Below, in pieces: positions 32,391 through 38,727 of a DNA stretch of 38,849 nt. The position numbers were made by a program, and so were the translations under genes. Where the stretch lies: the IMG/VR virus record IMGVR_UViG_3300025598_000082, positions 1 to 38,849 of that record; one strand, 5' to 3'. The DNA is from a virus. Under the pieces are notes generated by a model. That model saw nothing but the letters and a program-made list of their open reading frames with translations, was not told the origin of the DNA and searched no databases. Every line of letters begins with the position of its first letter. Within the stretch, counting starts at the first letter, position 1.

Positions 32391-32485
32391 CTACCACTCC
32401 TTAATTGTTTAGCTAATTGAACTGCCTTTTTAAATCTAAATCCTTTGTAATACAAAAATATAACATCCCTAATATAGTTAATCAT
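32387..32485 (-). CDS. Small basic protein, doubly coupled (32 aa)
   Basis: 32 residues: INYIRDVIFLYYKGFRF then KKAVQLAKQLRSGR. Its ATG overlaps the upstream stop (ATGA) and its TGA overlaps the ATG of the annealing protein (ATGA), so translation passes through it without a gap. GGGGA lies before the ATG. Tiny proteins of this style (hydrophobic-aromatic start, R/K-rich helix) recur in phage early regions. Unknown function. Confidence 0.6.
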   Translation of the reverse strand: MINYIRDVIFLYYKGFRFKKAVQLAKQLRSGR

Positions 32486-32766
32486 AGAAAGTCCCCATGT
32501 GAATGGCCCATATCATACATTTGGTCAAAAGGGCCTTGATAAACATTAGCTTCATTTAACTTTTTTTCTGTAATACCCATCGCTTCCTCAAAAAAGGCAT
32601 TACTTATAGATTTGGCAAAAAGATTAACGCTTATCATATCGCCACGTTCATTAGCCCAATATAAAGCACGAATCGTGCCAGCTAGTTGTTCCATATCCAT
32701 ATAAGTTAAAACTTCTACTGGGTCAGTATCAATTAAATCTTCAGCGTATTCTTGTTGAATAGTCAT
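32482..32766 (-). CDS. Unknown early protein (94 aa)
   Basis: 94 residues from ATG 32766, chosen because GGAG lies six bases before it; the longer frame to 32808 overlaps the micro-membrane gene. Acidic and helical (YAEDLIDTDPVEVLTYMDMEQLAGTIRALYW), ending YDMGHSHGDFL. No family recognised. It is the second gene of the leftward early unit. Confidence 0.62.
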   Translation of the reverse strand: MTIQQEYAEDLIDTDPVEVLTYMDMEQLAGTIRALYWANERGDMISVNLFAKSISNAFFEEAMGITEKKLNEANVYQGPFDQMYDMGHSHGDFL

Positions 32767-32767
32767 A

Positions 32768-32872
32768 TTAAGCTCCAAAATGTTTGATAAGGATTGGGTA
32801 AAGCACATATAAAACTAATGCGCAGTATGCGTAGAACGCTAGAACTGTAACGATCATGCCTTTTATTTTCAT
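32768..32872 (-). CDS. Single-pass micro-membrane protein, first leftward gene (34 aa)
   Basis: 34 residues: MKIKG, one membrane helix (MIVTVLAFYAYCALVLYVLYPIL), then IKHFGA. GGAGGAAAT before the ATG at 32872 is the strongest ribosome site of the leftward unit. It lies first after the predicted leftward promoter, so it would be made earliest. Function unknown; host-membrane takeover or superinfection exclusion are possible. Confidence 0.62.
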   Translation of the reverse strand: MKIKGMIVTVLAFYAYCALVLYVLYPILIKHFGA

Positions 32873-32905
32873 ATTTCCTCCATAAATTTAAAAACTACAG
32901 TTGCT

Positions 32906-32933
32906 ATTTTAAATAAAAAGATTTATATTGCAA
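32906..32933 (-). promoter_or_regulatory. Leftward early promoter candidate
   Basis: On the minus strand TTGCAA (32928-32933) and TAAAAT (32906-32911) are 16 bases apart in the divergent gap, 34 bases before the first leftward gene. The -35 adjoins the inverted repeat at 32936-32962, so binding there would block it. Confidence 0.5.
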
Positions 32934-32935
32934 GC

Positions 32936-32962
32936 ATTATTTAAACATTTTTGTTAAATAAT
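32936..32962. promoter_or_regulatory. Inverted repeat, operator candidate in the divergent control region
   Basis: ATTATTTAAACA (32936-32947) and TGTTAAATAAT (32952-32962) are complementary along 11 positions with one unpaired A, around TTTT. It sits between the leftward promoter and the start of the rightward HTH gene. The neighbouring HTH protein (32994-33176) is the natural ligand. Low GC content and lack of a T-run argue against a terminator. Confidence 0.5.
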
Positions 32963-32993
32963 TTTAGATTATAAATTTAAAAAGGATTATAGT

Positions 32994-33176
32994 ATGCCTA
33001 TGACGGATAGAGAAATCATTGAATATTATGGGGGTGGCACGAAACTTGCTAGGAAGCTTGGCCTGCTTACCCACCATGACAGAATAAAGGTAAATCTATG
33101 GAAAACTAGGGGAATACCAGCAAAAATTAAGCTTCAATACCCTGAAATCTTCCTAAAACGTAAATTTAAGGGCTAA
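32994..33176 (+). CDS. Cro/YdaS-like HTH regulator (60 aa)
   Basis: 60 residues with an HTH: REIIEYYGGGTKLARKLGL, then RIKVNLWKTRGIPAKIKLQYPEIF, resembling YdaS/Cro-like repressors (GG-x-x-x-L-A-x-x-L, W-x-x-x-G-I-P). First rightward gene, preceded by AAAAAGGA and the inverted repeat. No CI-like partner is seen. It probably switches early transcription off. Confidence 0.72.
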   Translation: MPMTDREIIEYYGGGTKLARKLGLLTHHDRIKVNLWKTRGIPAKIKLQYPEIFLKRKFKG

Positions 33177-33178
33177 AT

Positions 33179-33802
33179 ATGGCAAATCAATGGTTTAGGC
33201 TTTATTCTGAATTTTCACACGATCCAAAGGTTCAGATGTTAAGTGAAGTAAATCAACGCAGGTTGATTATGCTATTTTGTATCAGATGTAACGGAAATGT
33301 AACGTTACAAGATGAACAAGTAGCGTTTCAACTACGAATATCTATGGATGAATGGCTAGCATCTAAAGCAACATTTATAGATAAAAACTTCATTAATAGT
33401 GATAATGAAGTGCTTAATTGGGATAAGCGTCAATTTGTGTCTGACTCTAGTGCTGAAAGGGTTGCAAAGCATAGAGAACGTATGAAACAATCTAGTAACG
33501 TTACAGTAACGCCCTCAGAACAGAACAGAACAGATACAGAACATAACATAACAGAACAAATATATATGTCTGACTTTGATGTGTTTTGGTCAGAATATCC
33601 AAAAAAAGTTGGCAAAGAAGCCGCTAGAAAAGCTTGGGCAAAATCTAATCCCAATATAAATATTGTATTAAATACTTTGAGTTGGCAAAAACAAAGCAAC
33701 CAATGGTTTGTAAACAACGGTAAATTTATTCCTAATCCAGCTACATGGATTAATCAACATAGATGGGATGATGAGCAACCAAGAGAGGAAAAACCATTTT
33801 GA
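33179..33802 (+). CDS. Replication initiator, lambda O-like (207 aa)
   Basis: The N-terminal half is a winged-helix replication domain (WFRLYSEFSHDPKVQMLSEVNQRRLIMLFC). The middle is low complexity and includes the coding of SEQNRTDTEHNITEQ. The C-terminal pattern FWSEYPKKVGKEAARKAWAK ... GKFIPNPATWINQHRWDDE is common at the end of phage O-like and DnaD-like replication proteins. Paired with the following P-like gene. Iteron-like GTAACG sites lie inside this gene (33288-33308, 33495-33511), as lambda's origin lies inside O. Confidence 0.82.
   Translation: MANQWFRLYSEFSHDPKVQMLSEVNQRRLIMLFCIRCNGNVTLQDEQVAFQLRISMDEWLASKATFIDKNFINSDNEVLNWDKRQFVSDSSAERVAKHRERMKQSSNVTVTPSEQNRTDTEHNITEQIYMSDFDVFWSEYPKKVGKEAARKAWAKSNPNINIVLNTLSWQKQSNQWFVNNGKFIPNPATWINQHRWDDEQPREEKPF
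33288..33308. repeat. Origin iteron candidate, cluster 1
   Basis: GTAACG (33288-33293) is followed, 11 bases further, by the perfect palindrome GTAACGTTAC (33299-33308). The same palindrome and half-site with the same 11-base step recur at 33495-33511 in reversed order. Confidence 0.45.
33495..33556. repeat. Origin iteron candidate, cluster 2 with CAGAAC/CATAAC tract
   Basis: GTAACGTTAC (33495-33504) and GTAACG (33506-33511) precede a stretch of short direct repeats of CAGAAC, CAGATA, CATAAC type (about 33516-33556). Such repeats between the two domains of an O-like gene resemble the layout of lambdoid origins: iterons then an easily melted side. Confidence 0.5.
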
Positions 33803-34236
33803 TAGAAAACTCTGTAGAAACTAATAATTTTAAAGACATGATGGATTCAATATCTACAATTTATTCTAAACCTGCCCTTGATAAAAATACTATGCGGATT
33901 TGGTGGGAAAAATTAAAGGGTTATGAATTTAATGTGGTTAGTAAATCTTTTGATGATTGGGTTAATGGAAACCAATATATGCCTACAGTATTTGACATAG
34001 TATCTTTATGCAAAGCATCCAAACCTAAAGAATATATAAAAATGCTTCCAAGAAATCCTACACCATACCAAATTGAACATAACAAAGAAAAGGCAAAAGA
34101 AATGTTATCTAAAGTTATATTAAAGCCAACTGATCCTAAAGCCTGGGCTAAAAAAATATTAGAACAAGAAGCAAAAGGCGAATACAGATTAAAAATTGGA
34201 ATCAAATTTGCTAGGGAAGCTTTAAAGCTTAAATGA
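33799..34236 (+). CDS. Helicase-loader candidate, P-like (145 aa)
   Basis: 145 residues, helical: FKDMMDSISTIYSKPALDKNTMRIWWEKLKGYEFNVV, WVNGNQYMPTVFDIVSLCK. This resembles the N-terminal domain of phage P-like loaders (W-x-x-x-L, then PTxxDI). The best start is TTG 33799, which overlaps the O-like stop (TTGA) in the manner of the ATGA overlaps used elsewhere. It would bring the host DnaB helicase to the O-marked origin. Confidence 0.68.
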   Translation: MIENSVETNNFKDMMDSISTIYSKPALDKNTMRIWWEKLKGYEFNVVSKSFDDWVNGNQYMPTVFDIVSLCKASKPKEYIKMLPRNPTPYQIEHNKEKAKEMLSKVILKPTDPKAWAKKILEQEAKGEYRLKIGIKFAREALKLK

Positions 34237-34418
34237 GTTGTGAATTATGCAATGAAAATCGTGGTCGTTTTAATTTTAATAACGAGTGTTGTTGGGTGCG
34301 CTGGCTACGACGTGCTTATAAACCACACGCAAGGTCAATGCTTGAACGATACGAAAAGAAACATGGTCGAGCAGAGATGTTAGAGTTAATTAGAAAGGTA
34401 AAACATGAAACGATTTAG
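34233..34418 (+). CDS. Small Cys-rich protein (61 aa)
   Basis: 61 residues with CELC and ECC near the N-terminus (four cysteines within 20 residues, possible zinc site), then a basic helical part (RWLRRAYKPHARSMLERYEKKHG). ATGA overlap with the P-like gene. Proteins of this design are common in the nin-like region of phages. Possibly DNA or RNA binding; unknown. Confidence 0.62.
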   Translation: MSCELCNENRGRFNFNNECCWVRWLRRAYKPHARSMLERYEKKHGRAEMLELIRKVKHETI

Positions 34419-34689
34419 TGTAATCATTGAAGTTGAATTGGATGACAAAAAATATAATGAAGTTGAATCATGGGGTGTAGAGCCTTCTGATTATGTCAAT
34501 TCTGTTATAACCGATCATGCTAGGGATAGAGGATTTCTTATGAAAACTTCTGTAACCGAAGTAGAAAAAAGCCTATACAATAGATTAAAGATTGCAGCAG
34601 ATGACTTTATTGGCAAAGATGCAATAGCCGATATTGAAGAGGCTGCATTAGCTAACGCTAGATGTATTGGCGGAAACTGCGAAGACTAA
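34405..34689 (+). CDS. Unknown early protein (94 aa)
   Basis: 94 residues. The N-terminus is a strand-helix unit (MKRFSVIIEVELDDKKYNEVE); the rest is mostly helical and acidic, ending ARCIGGNCED. Overlaps the previous gene by 14 bases, with AAAGG upstream, and the next by TAATG. No family recognised. Confidence 0.62.
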   Translation: MKRFSVIIEVELDDKKYNEVESWGVEPSDYVNSVITDHARDRGFLMKTSVTEVEKSLYNRLKIAADDFIGKDAIADIEEAALANARCIGGNCED

Positions 34690-34859
34690 TGTTTAATTAT
34701 GTAGTGTTTGATGACTTTAATGAAGCGATCAGGAAATTTAGAACAAAGCATGAAGCTTTGTTTTATATTTTAAATAAACCTAATCACATCATTAAAAGAT
34801 TGCCCAAGCAACCTAAAGAAAATGTATTTAATTTAATTAAAGCTGAACCATTATTCTAG
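34689..34859 (+). CDS. Unknown early protein (56 aa)
   Basis: 56 residues from ATG 34689, coupled to the previous stop by TAATG; an in-frame ATG at 34662 lies further inside that gene and is less likely. Mixed charge (VVFDDFNEAIRKFRTKHEAL). Its stop runs into the AGGAGG ribosome site of the next gene. Unknown. Confidence 0.58.
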   Translation: MFNYVVFDDFNEAIRKFRTKHEALFYILNKPNHIIKRLPKQPKENVFNLIKAEPLF

Positions 34860-34867
34860 GAGGAAAT

Positions 34868-35029
34868 ATGATATTAAGCGAGTTTATGGAAGGAAACAAA
34901 AAAGCAGATGTTTGCAAAGAGAATGATAAGTTTATTGTTAATTACTATCTTAACAACGAGCTTGTTAAAACTAAACCAGCGTATGACGAAGAAGATGCAG
35001 AAATACTTGCAGAGGATTGGGTATTATGA
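34868..35029 (+). CDS. Small acidic protein (53 aa)
   Basis: 53 residues: ILSEFMEGNKKADVCKEND, a strand pair (KFIVNYYLNNELVKTK) and a strongly acidic end (YDEEDAEILAEDWVL). AGGAGGAAAT before the ATG is among the best ribosome sites in the window, suggesting high expression. ATGA overlap with the next gene. An acidic mimic or inhibitor of a host protein is possible but unsupported. Confidence 0.6.
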   Translation: MILSEFMEGNKKADVCKENDKFIVNYYLNNELVKTKPAYDEEDAEILAEDWVL

Positions 35030-35208
35030 GCAATCATCACGAAGCCGGTAAAGGTGATTTGTATAGATCAGTTGATAAAAAAAAGTTTGATGAAAATTTT
35101 GATAAGATTTTTAATGACCTCATTAAGAATCAAAAATTATCTGAAACTGATATGTATGAATACGAGTTGGATAAATCTACAGGGGAGGTTATTCGTGTTA
35201 CTAAATAA
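35026..35208 (+). CDS. Unknown early protein (60 aa)
   Basis: 60 residues from ATG 35026 (ATGA overlap; a TTG nine bases upstream is also in frame). GKGDLYRSVDKKKFDENFDKIF, helical, charged. The end contains the ribosome site GGGGAGG for the next gene. Unknown. Confidence 0.6.
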   Translation: MSNHHEAGKGDLYRSVDKKKFDENFDKIFNDLIKNQKLSETDMYEYELDKSTGEVIRVTK

Positions 35209-35353
35209 CTTTTATGGAGTGAAATTGCCTATTACCACAAAAGACATTGAATTCATAGAAAGACGCAACATCAGAGTTCAATTCTTAAAAAGACAATTAG
35301 GCAATAAATATGTATTATTTAATTTAACCACAAAGGAAAATAAAAATGGCTAG
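35195..35353 (+). CDS. Unknown small protein, GTG start (52 aa)
   Basis: 52 residues. The GTG at 35195 is chosen because GGGGAGG lies six bases before it; the longer open frame upstream merely shadows the previous gene. Basic (FIERRNIRVQFLKRQLGNKYVLFNL). Overlaps the previous gene by 14 bases and the next by eight. Unknown. Confidence 0.52.
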   Translation: MLLNNFYGVKLPITTKDIEFIERRNIRVQFLKRQLGNKYVLFNLTTKENKNG

Positions 35354-35621
35354 TAAAAAAGTAATGGATTTAGCAGTAAAGACAGGTGAATACACCAACA
35401 AAGAAGGTGCAACAAAAAGCACTTACGAAAACATTGGTGCAGTTATGGAATCAGATGGCCGTAAGTATATTTTACTTAATCGAACATTTAACCCAGCAGG
35501 TTTACCTAACCCTGACAATAGAAGCACAATCATTGTTTCATTGTTTGAACCTAGAAACAAAGAATCTGCACCTGCACCTAAAACAAACTTTGATGACATG
35601 GAATCAGATATTCCGTTCTAA
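35346..35621 (+). CDS. SSB-like protein with acidic IPF tail (91 aa)
   Basis: 91 residues. The body is beta-rich (VKTGEYTNKEGATKSTYENIGAVM, KYILLNRTFNPAGLPNPDN, TIIVSLFEP), consistent with a small OB-like fold. The C-terminus DDMESDIPF closely matches the DDDIPF tip through which bacterial SSB recruits replication and repair proteins. It probably coats single strands made by the YqaJ enzyme and during replication. AAAGGAAA site before the ATG. Confidence 0.72.
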   Translation: MASKKVMDLAVKTGEYTNKEGATKSTYENIGAVMESDGRKYILLNRTFNPAGLPNPDNRSTIIVSLFEPRNKESAPAPKTNFDDMESDIPF

Positions 35622-35622
35622 C

Positions 35623-35805
35623 ATGGATGAGTTTGACAGAGCCAGCGAGCTAGAGGAACAATATCGTAATGCTGCAATAAAGCACGTTAGAGATAATGAC
35701 ACGAATTACAAGCACGTTGGCGTTTGTCTTAATTGTGGAGCTAAATCTAAAAAAAGATTTTGTGATTTAGATTGTCGTGATGATTATGAGAAAAGAACAA
35801 AATGA
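35623..35805 (+). CDS. Zinc-finger protein, DksA/TraR-like (60 aa)
   Basis: 60 residues. Helical N-terminus DRASELEEQYRNAAIKHV, then CLNCGAKSKKRFCDLDCRDDYEK, a four-cysteine zinc finger of the TraR/DksA kind found in small phage proteins. Plasmid TraR binds RNA polymerase directly. Whether this one does is not known. Overlaps NinB by ATGA. Confidence 0.7.
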   Translation: MDEFDRASELEEQYRNAAIKHVRDNDTNYKHVGVCLNCGAKSKKRFCDLDCRDDYEKRTK

Positions 35806-36278
35806 GAACAGAATACCTAGCTAAAACTATCCGTCTTGTTGGAAAGACACAAATAAATACAGCAATTAATGCAATACAAAATGCACCGATTGATTTAGAT
35901 AAACCTTTAGAAGTTATTATTCGTGAAGAACAAAAGTCAAGATCATTAAGCGCTAACGCTTTAATGTGGGCAGGGCCATTAAACGATATTGCTCAACAAT
36001 CTTGGGTGCATGGCAGACAGTATTCAGCTTTGATATGGCATGAATACTTTAAAGAAAAATTCCTGCCTGACTTTCCTGATCTTAAATTAGTTAAAGAAGG
36101 ATATAGAAAATATGAAGAAACACCTGATGGCAAACGTGTATTAGTTGGATCAACTTCCAAGCTCACTAAACTAGGTTTTAGTAATTACATGGAACAAATA
36201 TATGCTTATGGCGCAGAATTAGGTGTAAGATTTACCGAGGTAAACTATATCAAAGATGATCAAAGAGGCTCACCCTAA
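35802..36278 (+). CDS. ninB: NinB-like recombination protein (158 aa)
   Basis: 158 residues matching NinB: PLEVIIREEQKSRSLSANALMWAGPLNDIAQQSWVHGRQYSALIWHEYFKEKFLP, then GSTSKLTKLGFSNYMEQIYAYGAELGV. Lambda NinB (Orf) is a dimer that binds single-stranded DNA and SSB and supports RecBCD-independent recombination. Genes in the same rightward unit include NinG, as in lambda's nin region. Confidence 0.9.
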   Translation: MRTEYLAKTIRLVGKTQINTAINAIQNAPIDLDKPLEVIIREEQKSRSLSANALMWAGPLNDIAQQSWVHGRQYSALIWHEYFKEKFLPDFPDLKLVKEGYRKYEETPDGKRVLVGSTSKLTKLGFSNYMEQIYAYGAELGVRFTEVNYIKDDQRGSP

Positions 36279-36281
36279 AAC

Positions 36282-36323
36282 ATGAACCCCTTAATAAAAA
36301 ATGAACCTCTTAAGAAAAAGTGA
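36282..36323 (+). CDS. 13-residue leader peptide in tandem repeats before the oxygenase gene
   Basis: ATG 36282 opens a 13-codon frame (MNPLIKNEPLKKK) whose TGA (36321-36323) overlaps the GTG start at 36320. It is built from two 19-base near-repeats, and a third partial copy forms the start of the oxygenase gene itself (MNPLM). A ribosome site is weak at both starts, so coupling may be how the oxygenase is translated. Confidence 0.4.
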   Translation: MNPLIKNEPLKKK

Positions 36324-36895
36324 ACCCCTTAATGAATGATTTTATTGGTCTATATGAAAATGTTTTGTCAAAAGATAATTGCCAATACATTATTGATGAA
36401 TTTGAAAAGTTTGTTAGTTTAAATCAACCCAACACAATACATCGTGGTCAAGATCATTTTAAAACTAAATTAAAAAGATTAGACACATCATTCTTTGCAC
36501 ACTTTTATCATAAAGATATAACAATTATGGTAAATCAAGCGCTTCAATCATCATTAAATAAATATTATGACGAATTCTTTGTAATAAGCGGAATACACTT
36601 AAACTCTAATGAAGTAAAGATACAAAAGACTGAACCTAAAGGTGGCTATCACGAATTTCATTGTGAAGCTGACAATCCATTAGTATGCAATAGAATATTA
36701 GCCTGGACTTTATATCTTAATGACATACCTGAAGGCGAAGGCGAAACAGAATTTTTATGGCAAGCTACTAAAATAAAACCCAAAGCTGGGTTGTTATGTA
36801 TATTTCCTGCTGGGTTTACTCATACACATAGAGGAAATCCTGTATATTCAACAAGTAAATATATTGCAACAGGTTGGTTTACAATTGCGCCCTAA
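36320..36895 (+). CDS. 2OG-Fe(II) oxygenase (191 aa)
   Basis: 191 residues of the prolyl 4-hydroxylase-like family. The iron facial triad appears as HCE (His114, Glu116) in GGYHEFHCEADN and a distal His168 or His170 in GFTHTHRGNP; the lysine in STSKYIATGW (Lys180) is placed to bind 2-oxoglutarate. The usual HxD is HxE here. TEFLWQATKIKPKAGLLCIFP is the jelly-roll middle. Phages carry many such enzymes; the substrate may be a protein or DNA base, unknown here. GTG start; the ATG at 36332 is an alternative. Confidence 0.8.
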   Translation: MNPLMNDFIGLYENVLSKDNCQYIIDEFEKFVSLNQPNTIHRGQDHFKTKLKRLDTSFFAHFYHKDITIMVNQALQSSLNKYYDEFFVISGIHLNSNEVKIQKTEPKGGYHEFHCEADNPLVCNRILAWTLYLNDIPEGEGETEFLWQATKIKPKAGLLCIFPAGFTHTHRGNPVYSTSKYIATGWFTIAP

Positions 36896-37418
36896 AAAGT
36901 GCAAAGTATGTAAGAATGTATTTGAACCTACAAAACCACTTCAACAAGTCTGTGGGTTTGAATGTGCATTAGAGTTAGCTAAAGACAAAAGAATTAAAAC
37001 CGTCAGAAAAGAAGTTAAAGAAGCAAAGCAAAAATTAAAGAGCCGATCCGATTGGCTTAAAGATACTCAAGTAATATTCAATAAATATATTAGATTAAGG
37101 GATCAGAATGACGGTTGTATTAGTTGTGGGTCAAAAAGTGCCTCAGCATATCATGCAGGCCATTACAGAAGCATTGGAAGTGCAGGACACCTTCGATTTA
37201 ACGAGCATAACTGCCACAGACAATGCGCAGCCTGTAACACCCATTTATCTGGCAATCTCATCCGATACAGACTTGGACTTATTAGAAAAATTGGAATGGA
37301 GCTTGTTGAAGCACTCGAATCTGATAACGAAACAGTAAAGTGGTCAATAGAAGAAATAAAACTACTAAAGGCTCAATTTTCTGCTAAAATAAAAGCTCAC
37401 GAGTCTAATAATTCGTGA
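36885..37418 (+). CDS. ninG: NinG-like protein (177 aa)
   Basis: RPKKCKVCKNVFEPTKPLQQVC opens with a zinc ribbon, then a basic coiled coil, SDWLKDTQVIFNKYIRLRDQNDGCISCG, YHAGHYRSIGSAGHLRFNEHNCHRQCAACN and LIRYRLGL: the NinG (Rap) signature with HNH-like Cys/His residues. Lambda Rap is a structure-specific nuclease for recombination intermediates. TTG 36885 gives the family-typical start; TTG 36864 is in frame and overlaps the oxygenase gene further. Confidence 0.88.
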   Translation: MRPKKCKVCKNVFEPTKPLQQVCGFECALELAKDKRIKTVRKEVKEAKQKLKSRSDWLKDTQVIFNKYIRLRDQNDGCISCGSKSASAYHAGHYRSIGSAGHLRFNEHNCHRQCAACNTHLSGNLIRYRLGLIRKIGMELVEALESDNETVKWSIEEIKLLKAQFSAKIKAHESNNS

Positions 37419-37454
37419 AAATTTAGCTAAATTTAAGATTAAAAGGAAATTATC

Positions 37455-37721
37455 ATGGGTATGGAAGATAAAGAAGTATTTAAGTCAGGTGCATCAGGTG
37501 AGAAAATGCCTAAAGGCGTTCTTGCTTCAGATACATCAGGCGAAAAGAAAAAAGTTGCAGTAAAAGGCGGTGTTGGTATGGGTAAGGCTGATGGACTTGG
37601 CTTGAGAGAAGCTTCACACGCTGGTAAAAATGATGGTCTTTTAGGTGAAATAAAAGGCGGAGCAAGAGAACATGAATGTTATGCTCATAAAAGAATGGAA
37701 CACGCACAAGATAAGATGTAA
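37455..37721 (+). CDS. Unknown Gly/Lys-rich protein (88 aa)
   Basis: 88 residues, low hydrophobicity, rich in Gly, Lys, Ala and Glu (VFKSGASGEKMPKGVLAS, KGGVGMGKADGLGLREASHAGKND), likely disordered, ending with CYAHKRMEHAQDKM. AAAAGGAAATTATC precedes the ATG. A hairpin follows at 37732. No family recognised; the composition recalls small virion or DNA-associated proteins. Confidence 0.6.
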   Translation: MGMEDKEVFKSGASGEKMPKGVLASDTSGEKKKVAVKGGVGMGKADGLGLREASHAGKNDGLLGEIKGGAREHECYAHKRMEHAQDKM

Positions 37722-37731
37722 TAAAACGAAA

Positions 37732-37758
37732 TCCCAACCAGCCCTAGCCTGATTGGGA
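37732..37758 (+). terminator. Hairpin between early and late blocks (terminator candidate)
   Basis: TCCCAA (37732-37737) pairs with TTGGGA (37753-37758), then after a C-A mismatch CAG pairs with CTG; GTTTC follows. It lies in the 68-base gap after the 88-residue gene. It could mark the end of the early rightward unit. Confidence 0.45.
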
Positions 37759-37789
37759 GTTTCTAACCAAATATTAATGGAGGTAATAA

Positions 37790-38020
37790 GTGGCTGTATT
37801 AAATTCTAAAGAAATTTGCAAGTCTTGTAAATTCTTTTCTTTTGGCGATGTATTAGGATCATGTCATCGCTATCCTCAAACTTACAATAAACATGAAAAC
37901 GATTGGTGCGGTGAATATCTTGAAGATCAATCACGCATAACCATTGAATTTGTTAAACATGAGATCAAACTTGATATGAAATCACATCAAGAATCTAAAT
38001 TGAAAGGCAAAAAGAAATGA
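37790..38020 (+). CDS. Zinc-ribbon-like small protein, GTG start (76 aa)
   Basis: 76 residues. CKSCKFFSFGDVLGSCHRYP and WCGEY supply four cysteines in a pattern (CxxCxxx...C...C) common in short phage zinc-ribbon proteins. The GTG at 37790 follows a perfect GGAGG. ATGA overlap with the GroES-like gene. The variant's C-terminus is at 1-69. Function unknown. Confidence 0.72.
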   Translation: MAVLNSKEICKSCKFFSFGDVLGSCHRYPQTYNKHENDWCGEYLEDQSRITIEFVKHEIKLDMKSHQESKLKGKKK

Positions 38021-38325
38021 TTAGACCCTTTGCAGACAAAATCCTAGTAAAACCTATTGAACGTGAAGATAAGTCAGCCATACCTGGCTTTGTCTACGCT
38101 GAAGAATACAATACAGGCGTTGTAATAGCAGTTGGCCCTGGCAAAAAGATTAAAGAAGGTAAATATGATATTATGCCTGTATCTGTAGGTGACCGAATTA
38201 GATTTGGCACTATGGGTAAAGACGAATATCTTAAATTTCAACCTGTTATGGATAATGGCGAGAAATATCTCATTATGTCATGGCAAGATGTAGCGTTTAT
38301 CGAGGAAAAAGAAGATGGCAACTAA
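38017..38325 (+). CDS. GroES-like co-chaperonin (copy B, on the closed circle)
   Basis: 102 residues, nearly identical to copy A at 66-368; differences are a few substitutions (for example Val to Ile in GVVIAVGPGK) and the last residues (EEKEDGN). The same GroES motifs are present. On the closed circle this is the only GroES-like gene, upstream of the packaging and head genes, compatible with helping GroEL fold coat protein. Overlaps the 52-residue gene by 11 bases. Confidence 0.88.
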   Translation: MIRPFADKILVKPIEREDKSAIPGFVYAEEYNTGVVIAVGPGKKIKEGKYDIMPVSVGDRIRFGTMGKDEYLKFQPVMDNGEKYLIMSWQDVAFIEEKEDGN

Positions 38326-38473
38326 ACCAGGTCTATATGCAAATATTCATGCTAAACAAGAAAGAATTAAGCATGGCAGCAAAGAACACATGAGAAAGCC
38401 AGGCACAAAAGGCGCACCAACTGCTGAAGCTTTCAAACAATCTGCCAAAACTGTAAAAAAGGTTAAAAAATAA
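38315..38473 (+). CDS. Small basic protein (52 aa), alternative-cassette gene
   Basis: 52 residues: MATKPGLYANIHAKQERIKHGSKE then a Lys/Ala-rich tail ending KKVKK. Proteins starting ATKPGLYANIHAKRxRI are frequent in phages and unassigned. It starts inside the GroES-like gene, and its stop overlaps the next ATG (TAATG). This gene and the next replace the methyltransferase of the left-end version. Confidence 0.68.
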   Translation: MATKPGLYANIHAKQERIKHGSKEHMRKPGTKGAPTAEAFKQSAKTVKKVKK

Positions 38474-38727
38474 TGGCAAGCCCTATTAGCAAAACAACAA
38501 AAGGCAAAGGCCGTCACTATTTAAGCACTAAAGAAGGTGCTGGAATGACTGAAGCAGGTCGTAAAGCCTACAATAAAGCCACAGGATCACATTTAAAAGC
38601 ACCACAACCTGAAGGTGGCCCAAGAAAAGATAGTTTCTGTGCAAGAATGAAAGGCGTAGTTAAAAACGCAAAAGGCAATGCACCTAGAGCTAAAGCATCA
38701 TTAAAACGATGGAAGTGTTCAGATTAA
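38473..38727 (+). CDS. DUF6321-like small basic protein (84 aa)
   Basis: 84 residues with the pattern GAGMTEAGRKAYNKATGSHLKAPQPEG, then DSFCARMKGV and ASLKRWKCSD, the hallmark of the phage family I know as DUF6321. Strongly basic; role unknown, perhaps DNA-bound. Coupled to the 52-residue gene. The variant junction with the left-end copy lies at its last codons (38722/38723). Confidence 0.75.
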   Translation: MASPISKTTKGKGRHYLSTKEGAGMTEAGRKAYNKATGSHLKAPQPEGGPRKDSFCARMKGVVKNAKGNAPRAKASLKRWKCSD

